In this document: positions 41,025 through 50,917 of the stretch, piece by piece
Layout of the letters: each line of letters begins with the position of its first letter
Position numbering within the stretch: the stretch's first letter is position 1
Assembly: GCA_002321895.1 (NCBI GenBank)
Contig: DCMZ01000005.1
Location: 199,141 to 263,140 of the forward strand
Source of the DNA: Bdellovibrionaceae bacterium UBA1609
GTDB lineage: Bacteria; Bdellovibrionota; Bdellovibrionia; Bdellovibrionales; UBA1609
DNA: 64,000 nucleotides
Direction: 5' to 3'
The notes under the pieces: generated by a model
The model's database searches: none
Seen by the model: the letters and a program-made list of their open reading frames with translations, nothing else
What the model was told of the DNA's origin: nothing
Made by a program: the position numbers and the translations under genes

Positions 41025-41945
41025 ATGCGGGGTAGATCTCGTTTATTAATGTTGGCCATAATGTTAGTGAGTAGTGTGGCATGTGCCACCACTAGCCGTC
41101 TTTACAATGGAGAAACTTCAGAACTGGTGAATGTGCAGGATGTTGTAGATCAAGTGGCTCCAGGGACCGTAATTATTTTAAGTGAGCAACACGGATTTGC
41201 ACCTCATCATGCTAATCAAAGACAGTTTTTAGATTTATTGGGAGCAAAAAACTTTACCATATCCACTGGGTTGGAGTTTTTTTATTACACCGATCAATCC
41301 CTGGTGAATGACTATATGGAAGGTGATCTAACAGAAGAAGCATTTTTAGAAGAGATTAATTGGGGAAGTATTCCTTTTTCCAATTATCGATACCAAGCTC
41401 GATTTCCGTTGGCTCATGATGGATTTACTTTAGCTATTAATGCGCCCAAGGAAGTCACTCGGCAAATCTCCAGTGGTGGGATGGATAGTTTAACGGAAGA
41501 TCAAAGGGATCTGCTACCGCCAAATTTTACCCTGGGGAATGATCTTTATCGGGAGCGATTCGAAGAAGCTATGGGTGGACATGTGCCTGCTGAAAAGGTG
41601 AACGACTATTTTATTTCCCAAAGCTTGTGGGATGATACTATGGCTTGGAGAGTGTCCCAGTTTATGGCCGAAAACCCCGAACATGTGTTTGTAGTCATTG
41701 TTGGTGATTTTCACGCCTCTTACTTTGGAGGCCTACCTGACCGAATGACTGCGAGAGGCATTAATGACCTTCTGGTGATATCTCAAGTAGATGCCCGTTC
41801 AGCGGATGAGAAGGAGTTTGATGAGCTCGTAGCGCCTCACAGTGAGTACGGGGTGCGAGCCGACTTCGTCTGGGCAGTTGAGCCGGAATCGAGGGATATT
41901 AGCGCCAATACGCCGGCTCAGCAGGCCGACACGCCACTCAATTGA
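41025..41945 (+). CDS. ChaN-family lipoprotein
   Basis: 306 residues with lipobox (LVSSVAC). ChaN/haem-binding-uptake motifs: VIILSEQHGFAPHHANQ, STGLEFFYY, VVIVGDFHASYFGG. ChaN proteins are erythromycin-esterase/Tiki-like folds associated with iron or haem binding. The pair SEQHG and VGDFH fits the usual E/H and D/H positions. Stand-alone, no iron genes near. Confidence 0.82.
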   Translation: MRGRSRLLMLAIMLVSSVACATTSRLYNGETSELVNVQDVVDQVAPGTVIILSEQHGFAPHHANQRQFLDLLGAKNFTISTGLEFFYYTDQSLVNDYMEGDLTEEAFLEEINWGSIPFSNYRYQARFPLAHDGFTLAINAPKEVTRQISSGGMDSLTEDQRDLLPPNFTLGNDLYRERFEEAMGGHVPAEKVNDYFISQSLWDDTMAWRVSQFMAENPEHVFVVIVGDFHASYFGGLPDRMTARGINDLLVISQVDARSADEKEFDELVAPHSEYGVRADFVWAVEPESRDISANTPAQQADTPLN

Positions 41946-42066
41946 GTTTCATTGTAAAAAGTATGGCCCAAAATGGAACCAAGTTAGGCAAATCCTCTAA
42001 TTGTGTATACATAATGTTGCGCCGCGCAAAAATGTGTGGGAAGACATTCTGGTGCGGAGGTTAGGT

Positions 42067-42327
42067 ATGCGCTCTCTAGGAGTGGCGATAGTTTTGTTGA
42101 TGGGTTTACCGGGATGGGCAGCCAAATGCCCATCCGATATGGATTCTCTGGCTCAGGAATTGAGTGAATTAAGAGTGAGTCTTGTCTATTTTGATCCCAA
42201 GTCAGAGGAATATGCTGAGGTGAGAGACGAGTACACGTATAAGTCCATTCAGTTAGTGAACGAAACCAGTCGCGTCGAAAAATGTTTAGGAATTAGAGAT
42301 GATCCAGAATCGGACATCGATTACTGA
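42067..42327 (+). CDS. Small secreted protein
   Basis: About 86 residues. Signal peptide (GVAIVLLMGLPGWAA) and helical mature part with two Cys (KCPSDM, EKCLGI). GGAGG lies 7 bp before ATG 42067, fixing the start. Function unknown. Confidence 0.65.
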   Translation: MRSLGVAIVLLMGLPGWAAKCPSDMDSLAQELSELRVSLVYFDPKSEEYAEVRDEYTYKSIQLVNETSRVEKCLGIRDDPESDIDY

Positions 42328-42590
42328 TCGCATAAAACTGTCTTTAAAAAAACACGACTGTTATTTATAAATCACAAAATGAATCAGTTCGAAATGGGCA
42401 AAAGGAACCGTTCGGTGGGAGCCTCATGCAGCAAAGTTGTTGCAAAAATAATCAATAAGTGTTGTTTTGACCCCATATTTTGACAATATCATAGGGATTC
42501 TGTCAAATTTGACTGTGCTCGTTAATTGCAAGTACAGCTAGAGTGAGCAACGTGACGTGTGGGGATGCGTTACGAATTTGAGGGGGAAAA

Positions 42591-43181
42591 ATGGGTGTTG
42601 TGATGAAGTCTCTCACGTGTGAAAGAGATTTAGTCAGGTTCCAAAAGCTGGCCGGCGATCTTATCGGAGTTAGTTTCCCGATTGAATTTTTAAAGGCAAG
42701 CCGAGTCCGCGCATTGTGCGACGAGCACAACAAATTACTCGGTGGTTACGTACTTGCGCCTTCGGAAAATTCCCGGGTCATTAAATCACTTCCGGATGAA
42801 ATCTTATCCAGCAATCATATTTTAGTTCATGAGCGTGAGGATATATTTGAATTTACGGGTCTCTGGCTGTCTCCTGAAATAAGAGATTGCCAGTCCTGTC
42901 TTCCCTTTTGGTTAACTCTTTACCAAGATGTAATTACCTCCGGGAAAAAATATTTTATCTATGCCTATTCCGCTCACAAGCAAAGACTAGGTGCTTTGTA
43001 TTCTGTCGTTAAGCATTCTTCCATTTTTACCGGAGAAACAAAATTGCTGCCTGGAATGTCTTGTGTGGAAAGAGAATGCATTGAGTTGGGTTCTGTTGCA
43101 AAAATGATTGTTGCTCCAGTTGCAAAGCCCATGTTTTTGCCGAAACGCTTTTTCTCTAAATTGATAAAGTTGCTCGGGTAA
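42591..43181 (+). CDS. GNAT-like protein of unknown function
   Basis: 196 residues. Pattern of beta strands and helices (LLGGYVLAP; EFTGLWLSPEIR; KKYFIYAYSAHKQRLGALY) resembles an acyl-CoA N-acyltransferase (GNAT) core in which the acetyl-CoA loop is replaced. GAGGGGG before the ATG. Stop and next start overlap (TAATG), so it is coupled to the acetyltransferase gene downstream. Assignment is tentative. Confidence 0.5.
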   Translation: MGVVMKSLTCERDLVRFQKLAGDLIGVSFPIEFLKASRVRALCDEHNKLLGGYVLAPSENSRVIKSLPDEILSSNHILVHEREDIFEFTGLWLSPEIRDCQSCLPFWLTLYQDVITSGKKYFIYAYSAHKQRLGALYSVVKHSSIFTGETKLLPGMSCVERECIELGSVAKMIVAPVAKPMFLPKRFFSKLIKLLG

Positions 43182-44332
43182 TGACAGTTCAAGAAATCTT
43201 AAAAAGATATCCTCAGATTCGGCAGGCTCAGCCAAAAGACAATCAATCCATTTTGGATCTTTATGAGTCCGTGACAATGAATAGTGGCGGACTGGTTCTT
43301 AAATACACTCGAAAGGGTGACTTTTTTCGGTTTTTAAAAGAACAGGGTCGAAATTACCTGACCTATTTAGTTTGCAATGAAGACGGTTCTGTTCATGGTA
43401 TGGCCAGTTACGTTATCACGGACGCTGTTGTAGAAGGTAAAGTAGTGCCAACGGCCTATATGTGTGATGCGAGGGTGGCAAAGACAATGGAGGCGGAGTC
43501 CCGTCGACAGTGGCGCCAATTTTATGTGGAAACGGTAGAAAATAGTCACGAATTGGAAGAGTTTGAAAAATGCGAATACATGTTTTCAGCCATTCTGGAT
43601 GCCAATAAGATCGCCTTAAGGGCTTTTACAAAAAAAGATTCTCCTCTAGAGTTTGTCCCTACTCAGAATTACCAAGCTCAACAGGTCATTGGGAAAAAGT
43701 GGTTCGCATCAAGATCGGATAAATATAGTGTTCGTAAAGTATCACTGGAAGAATTGGATCGAGTGAAGTCCTTTTTGGTCAGAGCGAGTGAGGAAAGAGC
43801 ACTAGGACTCTCATTGGCAGAAATTGAAAGGCGATTGGAGTCATGGGAGGACCTTAATGAAGAGAGTTTTCTTGTTTGTGTAGACTCATCGGATCGGTGG
43901 TTGGCTTTGACGGCACCAGTGTCCTTCACTCATTCCAGGTCATTGGTTGTGGACGATGCTCCGAAATCTTTATTGTTTTTGTCGAAAGCGGCGCGACTTT
44001 TTGGTGGACCAAGTTTGGTAAAAGGGAAAGATATAAAAACCACCTATCTTACTCATTTGGAGTTTAATGCAGATTTAGATGAAGATGAAAGGTTGTGGTG
44101 TGTCCGATCATTCTTAGATCACCTGTTTGATAAAGTTGTTACTCAAGAGCAGAATATGTTGTCTTTTGTGTGGCCCAAGGGGGTAAGGCTTTCTGGTCAT
44201 CCCTCGTTGTCCTGTTACATTATGCAGAAAACGAATGGCACCTACTATCAAGTTTATCCAAAGTCCCGCGCAGGAACTTTAAAAAAGTTTGAAAGAGAAA
44301 AAAACTTTTCCTTTGAGGTCGCGTTAGCTTAG
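43181..44332 (+). CDS. GNAT-type acyltransferase-like protein
   Basis: 383 residues. The N-terminal ~160 residues are GNAT-like (IRQAQPKDNQSILDLYES, GSVHGMASYVIT, DANKIALRAFTKK). A second region of about 220 residues also has an acyltransferase-type pattern (RKVSLEELDRVKSFLV; LALTAPVSF). No strict Q/RxxGxG/A loop was found, so catalysis is not certain. Translationally coupled to the previous gene; the two may act together on one substrate. Confidence 0.55.
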   Translation: MTVQEILKRYPQIRQAQPKDNQSILDLYESVTMNSGGLVLKYTRKGDFFRFLKEQGRNYLTYLVCNEDGSVHGMASYVITDAVVEGKVVPTAYMCDARVAKTMEAESRRQWRQFYVETVENSHELEEFEKCEYMFSAILDANKIALRAFTKKDSPLEFVPTQNYQAQQVIGKKWFASRSDKYSVRKVSLEELDRVKSFLVRASEERALGLSLAEIERRLESWEDLNEESFLVCVDSSDRWLALTAPVSFTHSRSLVVDDAPKSLLFLSKAARLFGGPSLVKGKDIKTTYLTHLEFNADLDEDERLWCVRSFLDHLFDKVVTQEQNMLSFVWPKGVRLSGHPSLSCYIMQKTNGTYYQVYPKSRAGTLKKFEREKNFSFEVALA

Positions 44333-44387
44333 GCTTGTGTCGAGCGATAGGTTTGTCATTCATCGAGAAATTCTAACAAATGTTTAA

Positions 44388-44407
44388 ATGAATCTTGATT
44401 GATTCAT
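44388..44407. repeat. Inverted repeat before the RimJ-type gene
   Basis: ATGAATC (44388-44394) and GATTCAT (44401-44407) around a 6-nt loop, about 90 bp upstream of an acetyltransferase gene. No T-tract. Possible operator or leader hairpin. Confidence 0.35.
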
Positions 44408-44494
44408 AGTGTCTGGACGCGATAGATCTCTAGTTATAGGCCAGGTAGTGTGTGAAAGTTTGGTGTTTTAACTAGGACTACTTACTATGAGTAG

Positions 44495-45115
44495 ATGCAA
44501 ATATTTCTTCAAACACCCCGACTCTTTTTTAGAAATTTTGAACCTTCAGATTTGGAGGTTTATCATAGTTTAACTACGGACCCTAAGTCGACCCAGTATC
44601 AAAGCTGGGTACCTAAAAGTATTATTGAATCCAAGGAGTTTCTTTTTAAAAGTATGGAGGACGCGCATGCTATTCCTAGGGAAAGTTATTGCTTCGCCGT
44701 TGTCTATAGAAGTACTGGCCAGTGTATTGGTAGTGCTGGGATACATATCTCTCCAACAGAGAATCAGGATGCCGAGTTTGGATATACACTAAGTTCAGAG
44801 TATTCCGGCATGGGATTAGGATCAGAGATGGCAATAGGGCTTGTTGAATTTGTATTTAACGATTTAAATCTGAATCGTCTTTGGGGAATCATTCACCCAG
44901 AGAATATACCTTCCATAAAGATCCTAGAGAAGCTCAACTTTAAAAAAGAAGGAGTCTTGCAAGAAGGTATGAATTTGCGTGGCCAATTTGTGGATTGCTT
45001 TCTGTATGGAAAGACGAAGCGAAGTTTTTTAAAGGATAAAAATTCAGACGCTCTACTGGAAGAGGGACTGCAAAGAGGCCTAGCCTTTAGTGATAACTCC
45101 GTTGATCTCAAGTGA
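44495..45115 (+). CDS. RimJ/RimL-type GNAT N-acetyltransferase
   Basis: 206 residues of the Acetyltransf_3 type: TPRLFFRNFEPSDLEVYHSL at the N terminus, GCIGSAG-like strand (QCIGSAGIHISP), EFGYTLSSEYSGMGLGSEM with the acetyl-CoA loop SGMGLG, and NIPSIKILEKLNF. It transfers acetyl to an N-terminal or side-chain amine; target unknown. It follows the GNAT-like pair but has its own promoter region. Confidence 0.88.
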   Translation: MQIFLQTPRLFFRNFEPSDLEVYHSLTTDPKSTQYQSWVPKSIIESKEFLFKSMEDAHAIPRESYCFAVVYRSTGQCIGSAGIHISPTENQDAEFGYTLSSEYSGMGLGSEMAIGLVEFVFNDLNLNRLWGIIHPENIPSIKILEKLNFKKEGVLQEGMNLRGQFVDCFLYGKTKRSFLKDKNSDALLEEGLQRGLAFSDNSVDLK

Positions 45116-45166
45116 ATAACGACCTACTCTTTAATGTAAGAGTTTAATATTTATCGGGGAGTCACA

Positions 45167-45655
45167 ATGCGGATTGTAGTTGCTGTTTTTATGAGTTTAT
45201 TTTTGGTTTCTTGCTCTGATCATCATGCGGGTCTGTATGTGTACAACTCAAAAGCTTATACATCTACAAAGGTTTCAGACTTTGAGGTGAGTCACTTCAA
45301 AGAGCATGGTAGTTCGCATTTTATTGTAGTCAATGATTCGGAGAGCAAGGGTGATATTGAGCGATCCTCAAAAATTACAGCCCTTTGCGAAGAGTATGCA
45401 TTGAACTGCAAAACTATCGATTATACTGAAGTAAATGGTGATTTGGTGCAGAAAGTGGTGGATGTGTATCGATCCATTAAAGGCCGCAAGTTTTTTGTAT
45501 TCTCCCCTAACAAATTGGTAACAGCGCAATTTGTTGGAACTATAGATCTGATGGAGCATTCAGGGGACGATAGAAGTTTAAAACGAATATTTTCAGATCT
45601 CGGAATCAAAGATCAAGATGGCCTTCAGAGCCAATTATTGAGCTTAAAGAAATAG
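45167..45655 (+). CDS. Lipoprotein of unknown function
   Basis: 162 residues with lipobox (LFLVSC). The mature part alternates strands and helices (HFIVVNDSESKGDIE, KFFVFSPNKLVTAQFVG) and has one Cys pair (ALCEEYALNCK). The layout is like a phosphatase-type alpha/beta fold, without a recognisable active site. GGGGAG before the ATG. Confidence 0.65.
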   Translation: MRIVVAVFMSLFLVSCSDHHAGLYVYNSKAYTSTKVSDFEVSHFKEHGSSHFIVVNDSESKGDIERSSKITALCEEYALNCKTIDYTEVNGDLVQKVVDVYRSIKGRKFFVFSPNKLVTAQFVGTIDLMEHSGDDRSLKRIFSDLGIKDQDGLQSQLLSLKK

Positions 45656-45851
45656 TGAAGGGCTAGCCATCACCGAATCGACTTCAATTCTGAAAGATTG
45701 ATATTCAGGAGCACAGAGTTGCCGATTTTCGGCTAAATGTAGCAGGTGTGATATGAGTCTAGATATGCTGCACGCTATAAGGCGAAAAATGTATTGTCCA
45801 ATTAGGTACAAGTCTGGGTAACCTTTTAGAAATAAAATTCTGGGGGGCCTA

Positions 45852-47945
45852 GTGAAGTCTATTTCAATTTTCTTGTTTTCGATATTTTCTCTGACAATTT
45901 GGGGAGCTACATCATCTGATGCGAGTGTGCAGCCTCAAGCACCGGTGGCGCAGAGGATATCTCATGTGAATGATTTCCATAATGATCCCAGAGTGGACTG
46001 GTACAGTTGGATGCACGAGCCAACAAACCCGGATGTGCTGGGTCATTTAGAACAAGAAAATACGTTTGCCGACTCTTACATGTCCCGATATGAATCCCGC
46101 CAAACCGATTTTTTGCAGAAGCTGCAGCAACTTCGTACGCATTCAAGTGTCGTTTTACTTTCTTTTGCGTCGGGGTTTATTGAAATTCGCTGGGAAGCGG
46201 GGGAGAGTTATGGGAAATGGTTTTTTGTTAATCGAGAAACTCGATCGGAAAGATTGATCTTTGATGAAAACACCGCTTCCGATGGGCATGATTTTTTTCA
46301 AGTGATGGCTGCCAAAGCCACTCCTGATGAAAAAAGTTTGGTGTTAGCGATCGATACAGTGGGCAGAGGTCGCCCTCATTTGGCGCTATTAAATTTAGAG
46401 GCGGGGCAGTTAAGAGACTTGCCTATGACTGTGATTCCATCTTTGGCCTCACATGGCTCCGAAATTGGTATGATCTGGTTGAATGATGATTCCTTTTTGT
46501 TTTTAGGCCAGGTGGATGAAATGGCTTCTCCTCATCTTTATAGATACAGCTTAGAGGCTGGCGCTGAGACTCTATTGCACACTTTCAGTGATGAATTAGA
46601 TGGCCATTTTAAAGAGCTCTATAAGTCTGTAGATGGCACTAAATTTTTGGTTAACCTTATGACGACTCAAGAAAATCAAGTTCATAGCATCGATCCGATT
46701 GATTTTTCAGTGACTGTAGTTATGCCCGAGGAAGTCGGAGTGATCTCTAGTTTGAACTCTATTGGGGGTCAATGGTACCGAAGATCCAATAAAAATTTTG
46801 AGGGGCGATTGATTGAAAAAAAGGTGGGGGCGGAATGGGTAGAAATCTATCGGCCCGTATCCGGAGAGTTGATGGATGTGGCGTGGGGTGACACACACCT
46901 CGTATTGGTTCGATCGTTCGGAGGGATGAGCGAACTATCCACATTGGACTTGGTCACCCAGGAACATGTTGTAGTTCAAGTGGATCAGGAGTTGGTGAGT
47001 TTTCAAAATTTACTTATAGATAAAATTTCTGGAGATCTTTACTACCGGATGCAAACCTATACGGATCCAAGAAGAACTTACCGCGTTCGTTTGGGGGAAT
47101 CCCACCCAGTGGCGCTGATGGGCGAGGCGGAGAATCGCAGTGGCTATACCACTCGTCGCTTGTTTGCGCCAGCACGTGATGGCGTTCAGGTGCCTATAAC
47201 TTTAATGCACGCTGTGGATGATGATTTGAGCGTGAATAAGCCACTGTATTTGATTGGATACGGTTCTTACGGACATTACCTAGCGCCAAAGTTTAAGCGA
47301 GCTCACAGAATACTAGTGGATTCTGGTGTGCGAGTGGCTTGGGCTCATATTCGGGGTGGTGGAATCAATGGCAGTTCTTGGTATGATCAAGGCCGCGTAT
47401 TTAACAAAATGAATACGTTCAATGATTTTATTGATTCGGCAGAATATCTCTTCGCGGAAGGCATTACTTCGAGTCAGAAATTAGCTATTGGCGGAAGAAG
47501 TGCTGGTGGATTACTTATTGGTGCGGTGATCAACATGCGCCCGGATTTAGCTCGTGTGGCCAGTGCTGGAGTGCCTTTTGTTGACGTATTAAATACAATG
47601 ACATTGTATTACGATCCGTTGGCGCGTTTTGAAAAGCAAGAGTGGGGTGATGGACTCGTAGAGGATCAATATTTCAATATTAAATCTTGGGATCCCTACA
47701 CCAATGTTACAACACAGGATTATCCTTCACTGTATGTTTTTACCGGCTTTGAAGATACTGCTGTTTACTATTTTCAACCCGCCAAGTGGGTGGCTAAAAT
47801 TCGACATTTTAATCCGAATCCACTCAACCCCGTGTTGTTTACAACCACATTCGATGCAGGTCATGGCGGAGGCTCCGGCATAGATGCGGGAGAGCGAGAG
47901 GTGGCTCGGGAATTTAGCTTCATACTGGGCGAACTGGAAAGATAG
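45852..47945 (+). CDS. ptrB: Prolyl oligopeptidase family serine peptidase (oligopeptidase B-like)
   Basis: 697 residues. Seven-bladed beta-propeller (about 60-420), then alpha/beta hydrolase domain of family S9A. Catalytic triad: S550 in GGRSAGGLL, D635 in GFEDTAVYYFQ, H671 in DAGHGG. RVDWYSWMHE near the N terminus is the S9A entry motif. Unlike cytoplasmic PtrB, it has a signal-like N terminus (ISIFLFSIFSLTIWGA), so it probably degrades peptides in the periplasm or outside. GTG start, GGGGGG upstream. Confidence 0.9.
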   Translation: MKSISIFLFSIFSLTIWGATSSDASVQPQAPVAQRISHVNDFHNDPRVDWYSWMHEPTNPDVLGHLEQENTFADSYMSRYESRQTDFLQKLQQLRTHSSVVLLSFASGFIEIRWEAGESYGKWFFVNRETRSERLIFDENTASDGHDFFQVMAAKATPDEKSLVLAIDTVGRGRPHLALLNLEAGQLRDLPMTVIPSLASHGSEIGMIWLNDDSFLFLGQVDEMASPHLYRYSLEAGAETLLHTFSDELDGHFKELYKSVDGTKFLVNLMTTQENQVHSIDPIDFSVTVVMPEEVGVISSLNSIGGQWYRRSNKNFEGRLIEKKVGAEWVEIYRPVSGELMDVAWGDTHLVLVRSFGGMSELSTLDLVTQEHVVVQVDQELVSFQNLLIDKISGDLYYRMQTYTDPRRTYRVRLGESHPVALMGEAENRSGYTTRRLFAPARDGVQVPITLMHAVDDDLSVNKPLYLIGYGSYGHYLAPKFKRAHRILVDSGVRVAWAHIRGGGINGSSWYDQGRVFNKMNTFNDFIDSAEYLFAEGITSSQKLAIGGRSAGGLLIGAVINMRPDLARVASAGVPFVDVLNTMTLYYDPLARFEKQEWGDGLVEDQYFNIKSWDPYTNVTTQDYPSLYVFTGFEDTAVYYFQPAKWVAKIRHFNPNPLNPVLFTTTFDAGHGGGSGIDAGEREVAREFSFILGELER

Positions 47946-48057
47946 AACTGCCTTTAGGTCTGGCTCTATTTACGTCTAGGCGTTTGGGGTCTTCGACGAA
48001 TTGAACTTGATATACCCAAAGTGGTTGAGGAAGATATTGGGTGTTCAGGGGGGTTCA

Positions 48058-48876
48058 ATGTCGGTAGGGTTTCTTTCTTCTTTAATTTTTGCAGTACTTT
48101 TTGGAATCAGTGCATTGGCCAAAGATAGTTACAGTCGTTGGGAGATTCCAAAAGCCTGGGACGATGATTCTGTGAAAACCATTTGTGATGGGTCAGACTC
48201 TCGAGAGCTTTCTGAAGATAAATTTGCAGCTCGTGTATTAAATAAAAGAAATTCCAATGGTGGGTGTTCTGCGACTCTTCTTGCAAATAACTGCATGGTT
48301 ACGGCGGGACATTGTGTGGGAATCCTTAAGGTGATTCAATTTAATGTACCAGAGTCTAGAGACTCGAAAGCCATACCTTCTGCTCTTGAAGATGAATACC
48401 AAGTCGATCGAAGCAGTATAGTCTATGGTCAAACGGGAGAAGGAAATGACTGGGCTGTTTTTAATGTAATGGAAAATGCAATCACGGGTCTGTTACCAGA
48501 AGAAGCGCAGGGTGGCTTTATACAGGTGGATTATGAGGTGCCCGAGGTGGGTCAAGTACTGCAGATTTCAGGTTACGGTTCCAGTGAAAGGCCTAAGTCT
48601 AACTTTGCACAGCAGACCAGTTTTGGTCCGCTTGTTTCAATGGAGGCCAGTGGTCGATATGCTTTAAATTATCGAGCGGATACCACGGGTGGAAACTCGG
48701 GCTCCGGTGTTCGGAATGCTGAAACACAAGCATTGATTGGTGTACACTCCCATGGGGGATGTTACTCCTCGGACAGCACTTACAATAAAGGGACATCTAT
48801 AGCCCTCAATTCTAGATTTCGACAAGCTGTGGAAGACTGTTTAGAGGTAAGCTTTGTCAGAGTTGCAAATCCTTAA
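48058..48876 (+). CDS. Secreted trypsin-like serine protease
   Basis: About 272 residues. Signal peptide (SLIFAVLFGISALA), then a chymotrypsin-fold (S1) protease: TAGHCVG (His), GNDWAVFNV (Asp), GGNSGSGV (Ser in GNSGSG). Cys in GGCSATL and AGHC give the typical disulfide. GGGGGG lies upstream of the ATG at 48058; the frame is open to 48001. Follows the peptidase gene, so this stretch encodes two exported proteolytic enzymes in a row. Confidence 0.9.
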   Translation: MSVGFLSSLIFAVLFGISALAKDSYSRWEIPKAWDDDSVKTICDGSDSRELSEDKFAARVLNKRNSNGGCSATLLANNCMVTAGHCVGILKVIQFNVPESRDSKAIPSALEDEYQVDRSSIVYGQTGEGNDWAVFNVMENAITGLLPEEAQGGFIQVDYEVPEVGQVLQISGYGSSERPKSNFAQQTSFGPLVSMEASGRYALNYRADTTGGNSGSGVRNAETQALIGVHSHGGCYSSDSTYNKGTSIALNSRFRQAVEDCLEVSFVRVANP

Positions 48877-48969
48877 CAATTGAAAATATATCACTTTCTA
48901 AGATGCCCCATCTATTATATTACTAATGAGTCGGTGATTTCATTTTGTATCTATCAGCTCGGAGGGGTA

Positions 48970-49950
48970 ATGAAAATCTTTAGTTTGTTTTGTGTTCTGT
49001 TTCTTTTGGAAAGTGCGTGGGGAGTGAGTGACAGTTTTGAACGAGTGACTGGAAATTACACTTCTGTTTTTGGTGATGAGTTGGAGTATCACCTCACTAA
49101 GACCACCAATGATACCCATTCCGATCGTTTATTTGTTTTTATACCTGGTGATGGCGACAACTGTACGGAGCGAGAGAATTACTATAAAAAGTCTTTAGAA
49201 GCTTGGGAGGCTCTGGCCGGGGAATATGTGGAAAGTGGTGATTGGGTTTTTCCTGAGGCGACCATTGATAGATACTGTGAAGTTCGCGCCAATAAATTGG
49301 ATGGCATCGATTACTATCATAGAGTGAATGAAAATGCCCTTCTAGTTAAAAGTATTTTAGCAAACAATTCGCAATACAATCATGTCTATCTTATAGGTTA
49401 TTCTGCTGGGGCAATGCTCGCCCCTTTGGTGGCTATAGAGTTAGGTTCTGAAGGTAAGCTCGCTGGTGTGATGATGGGTGGATTTATGGGTCGTAGGTTT
49501 TCCAGCTACATGGCTGAATCCTATACTCGGTGGATCGAAGAACAGGCCACCTTCACAGATCAGGAATTGCTTGAATTTTACATGAATTTGCGTGGTACTT
49601 TTAAAGCCATTCGTCAAAGCTGTTCTCCTACGCAAAAGTCTTTAGCTGCCGTTTGGGGAGAGGGAGACAATAGTCAAATTCGGACGGACAACTTTTACTG
49701 CCAACAAGACGATCCTGAGTTTCCACAGAAGTTAGGTCGTCTTCCTCAGAACCTTCCTGTTCTTGTTATGCAGGGAGCAGTGGACCCCGCTTTGCAAAGC
49801 TCAGTGACTGAAGGGTTTTATAGGTATGCCCAGCTGAAAGATTTGGGGAAAAGTGTGACCTTTAAATCTGTACCTGGAATGACTCACAGTTGGAGACGTA
49901 GTGGTCCAGATTTTTTCAAAGTGATTCGTGATTGGGCCTCAGGTCTATAA
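48970..49950 (+). CDS. Secreted alpha/beta hydrolase (esterase / PHB-depolymerase-like)
   Basis: About 326 residues. Signal peptide (FSLFCVLFLLESAWG), FVFIPGDGDNCTERENY near the oxyanion site, nucleophile in VYLIGYSAGAMLAP (GYSAG), acid in MQGAVDPALQ and His in PGMTHSWRR. The pattern suits feruloyl-esterase or polyhydroxybutyrate-depolymerase-like enzymes. GGAGG precedes the ATG at 48970. Third exported hydrolase in this cluster. Confidence 0.82.
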   Translation: MKIFSLFCVLFLLESAWGVSDSFERVTGNYTSVFGDELEYHLTKTTNDTHSDRLFVFIPGDGDNCTERENYYKKSLEAWEALAGEYVESGDWVFPEATIDRYCEVRANKLDGIDYYHRVNENALLVKSILANNSQYNHVYLIGYSAGAMLAPLVAIELGSEGKLAGVMMGGFMGRRFSSYMAESYTRWIEEQATFTDQELLEFYMNLRGTFKAIRQSCSPTQKSLAAVWGEGDNSQIRTDNFYCQQDDPEFPQKLGRLPQNLPVLVMQGAVDPALQSSVTEGFYRYAQLKDLGKSVTFKSVPGMTHSWRRSGPDFFKVIRDWASGL

Positions 49951-50110
49951 GTAGAAATTTCCAAATAGTCTTTACTTAAGGTCGGTTTGATAGGAACCGG
50001 CTTTTATAGTCAGAAAAGATTACAAGCTCTAAAATTCCAACCAATTGATACGGGAATGTGTAGTATGACTTTGAGCATACTTTCCCATAAAAATGGTCGG
50101 AGATTTAATT

Positions 50111-50821
50111 ATGAGGCTATTAGTCTTATTTATTCCTATATTTTACTCCATCCTAGGTGTTGCCGAATATGCGAAGCAAAAGGTGTCTGAGGGTGACACG
50201 GAGATCGCAGAGTCTATACATTTTTTGAACACACTCAATGGTTTAGAAGAACTTAGGTTTGATTTTGAGGCCTATGGATTAAAGTTTTGTGGTAAGCGAA
50301 AGACCATGGATCCGGGTGAGTCTGTTAACCATAATCTTTTGAGTTACCGGATCGAAGAGGGTTCAGTTTTTGAGTACTTGTCTTCCGGTGAAAAAAGAAA
50401 ATTGGAAGGAAGCTCAAAGATTGGGCGTATTCTTGTATTTAAGAATGAACTATTTGTCTTAAGGTGTAATGGCGATATTTATCGATGGCAGTCAAAAGAT
50501 AGAGATTGGGATTTTGTAGGTTCCGATTCGCATTATATTTTTGTAAATAGAGATGCTCTTTATGCAGTAACCGAGAGCGAGTTGTATATGTATGAGCCGC
50601 CTACAAACATCTTTGAAACCTTTCTTCTTAACAACTTTAGTAAGGTGTTAGAGAACATAAAGTTCGCAATAGATGTTCCTGGTTCAGACATTGGGGTCTT
50701 CCATAAAACTGAAAAGAAGAAGATGTACTTCTATCGGCCAAAGGGTCAGGAGCTCCATATGCTTGATGAGGTTTTAGATCTTAATTCGGTAGAATTAGAT
50801 CCATCGGATGAGTTTATTTAA
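50111..50821 (+). CDS. Secreted protein of unknown function
   Basis: About 236 residues with a signal-like N terminus (LLVLFIPIFYSILGVA) and a beta-rich mature part; two successive strands pairs such as ELFVLRCNGDIYRWQSKD suggest beta-propeller-type blades. GGAG lies 8 bp before ATG 50111. Family not recognised. Confidence 0.6.
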   Translation: MRLLVLFIPIFYSILGVAEYAKQKVSEGDTEIAESIHFLNTLNGLEELRFDFEAYGLKFCGKRKTMDPGESVNHNLLSYRIEEGSVFEYLSSGEKRKLEGSSKIGRILVFKNELFVLRCNGDIYRWQSKDRDWDFVGSDSHYIFVNRDALYAVTESELYMYEPPTNIFETFLLNNFSKVLENIKFAIDVPGSDIGVFHKTEKKKMYFYRPKGQELHMLDEVLDLNSVELDPSDEFI

Positions 50822-50917
50822 TTCGATAGTTTTTAGTTCAAAATTAAAAGTGAGATTTGGGATCAATAGTTTGGGAATGCAATCCTGGCTTTTGATAGCC
50901 TTAATTAGGAGAGAATA

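Noticed and set aside
48880..48969. Upstream extension of the secreted esterase
   Set aside because: GGAGG and a signal peptide both point to the ATG at 48970; the upstream 30 codons show no signal-peptide logic.
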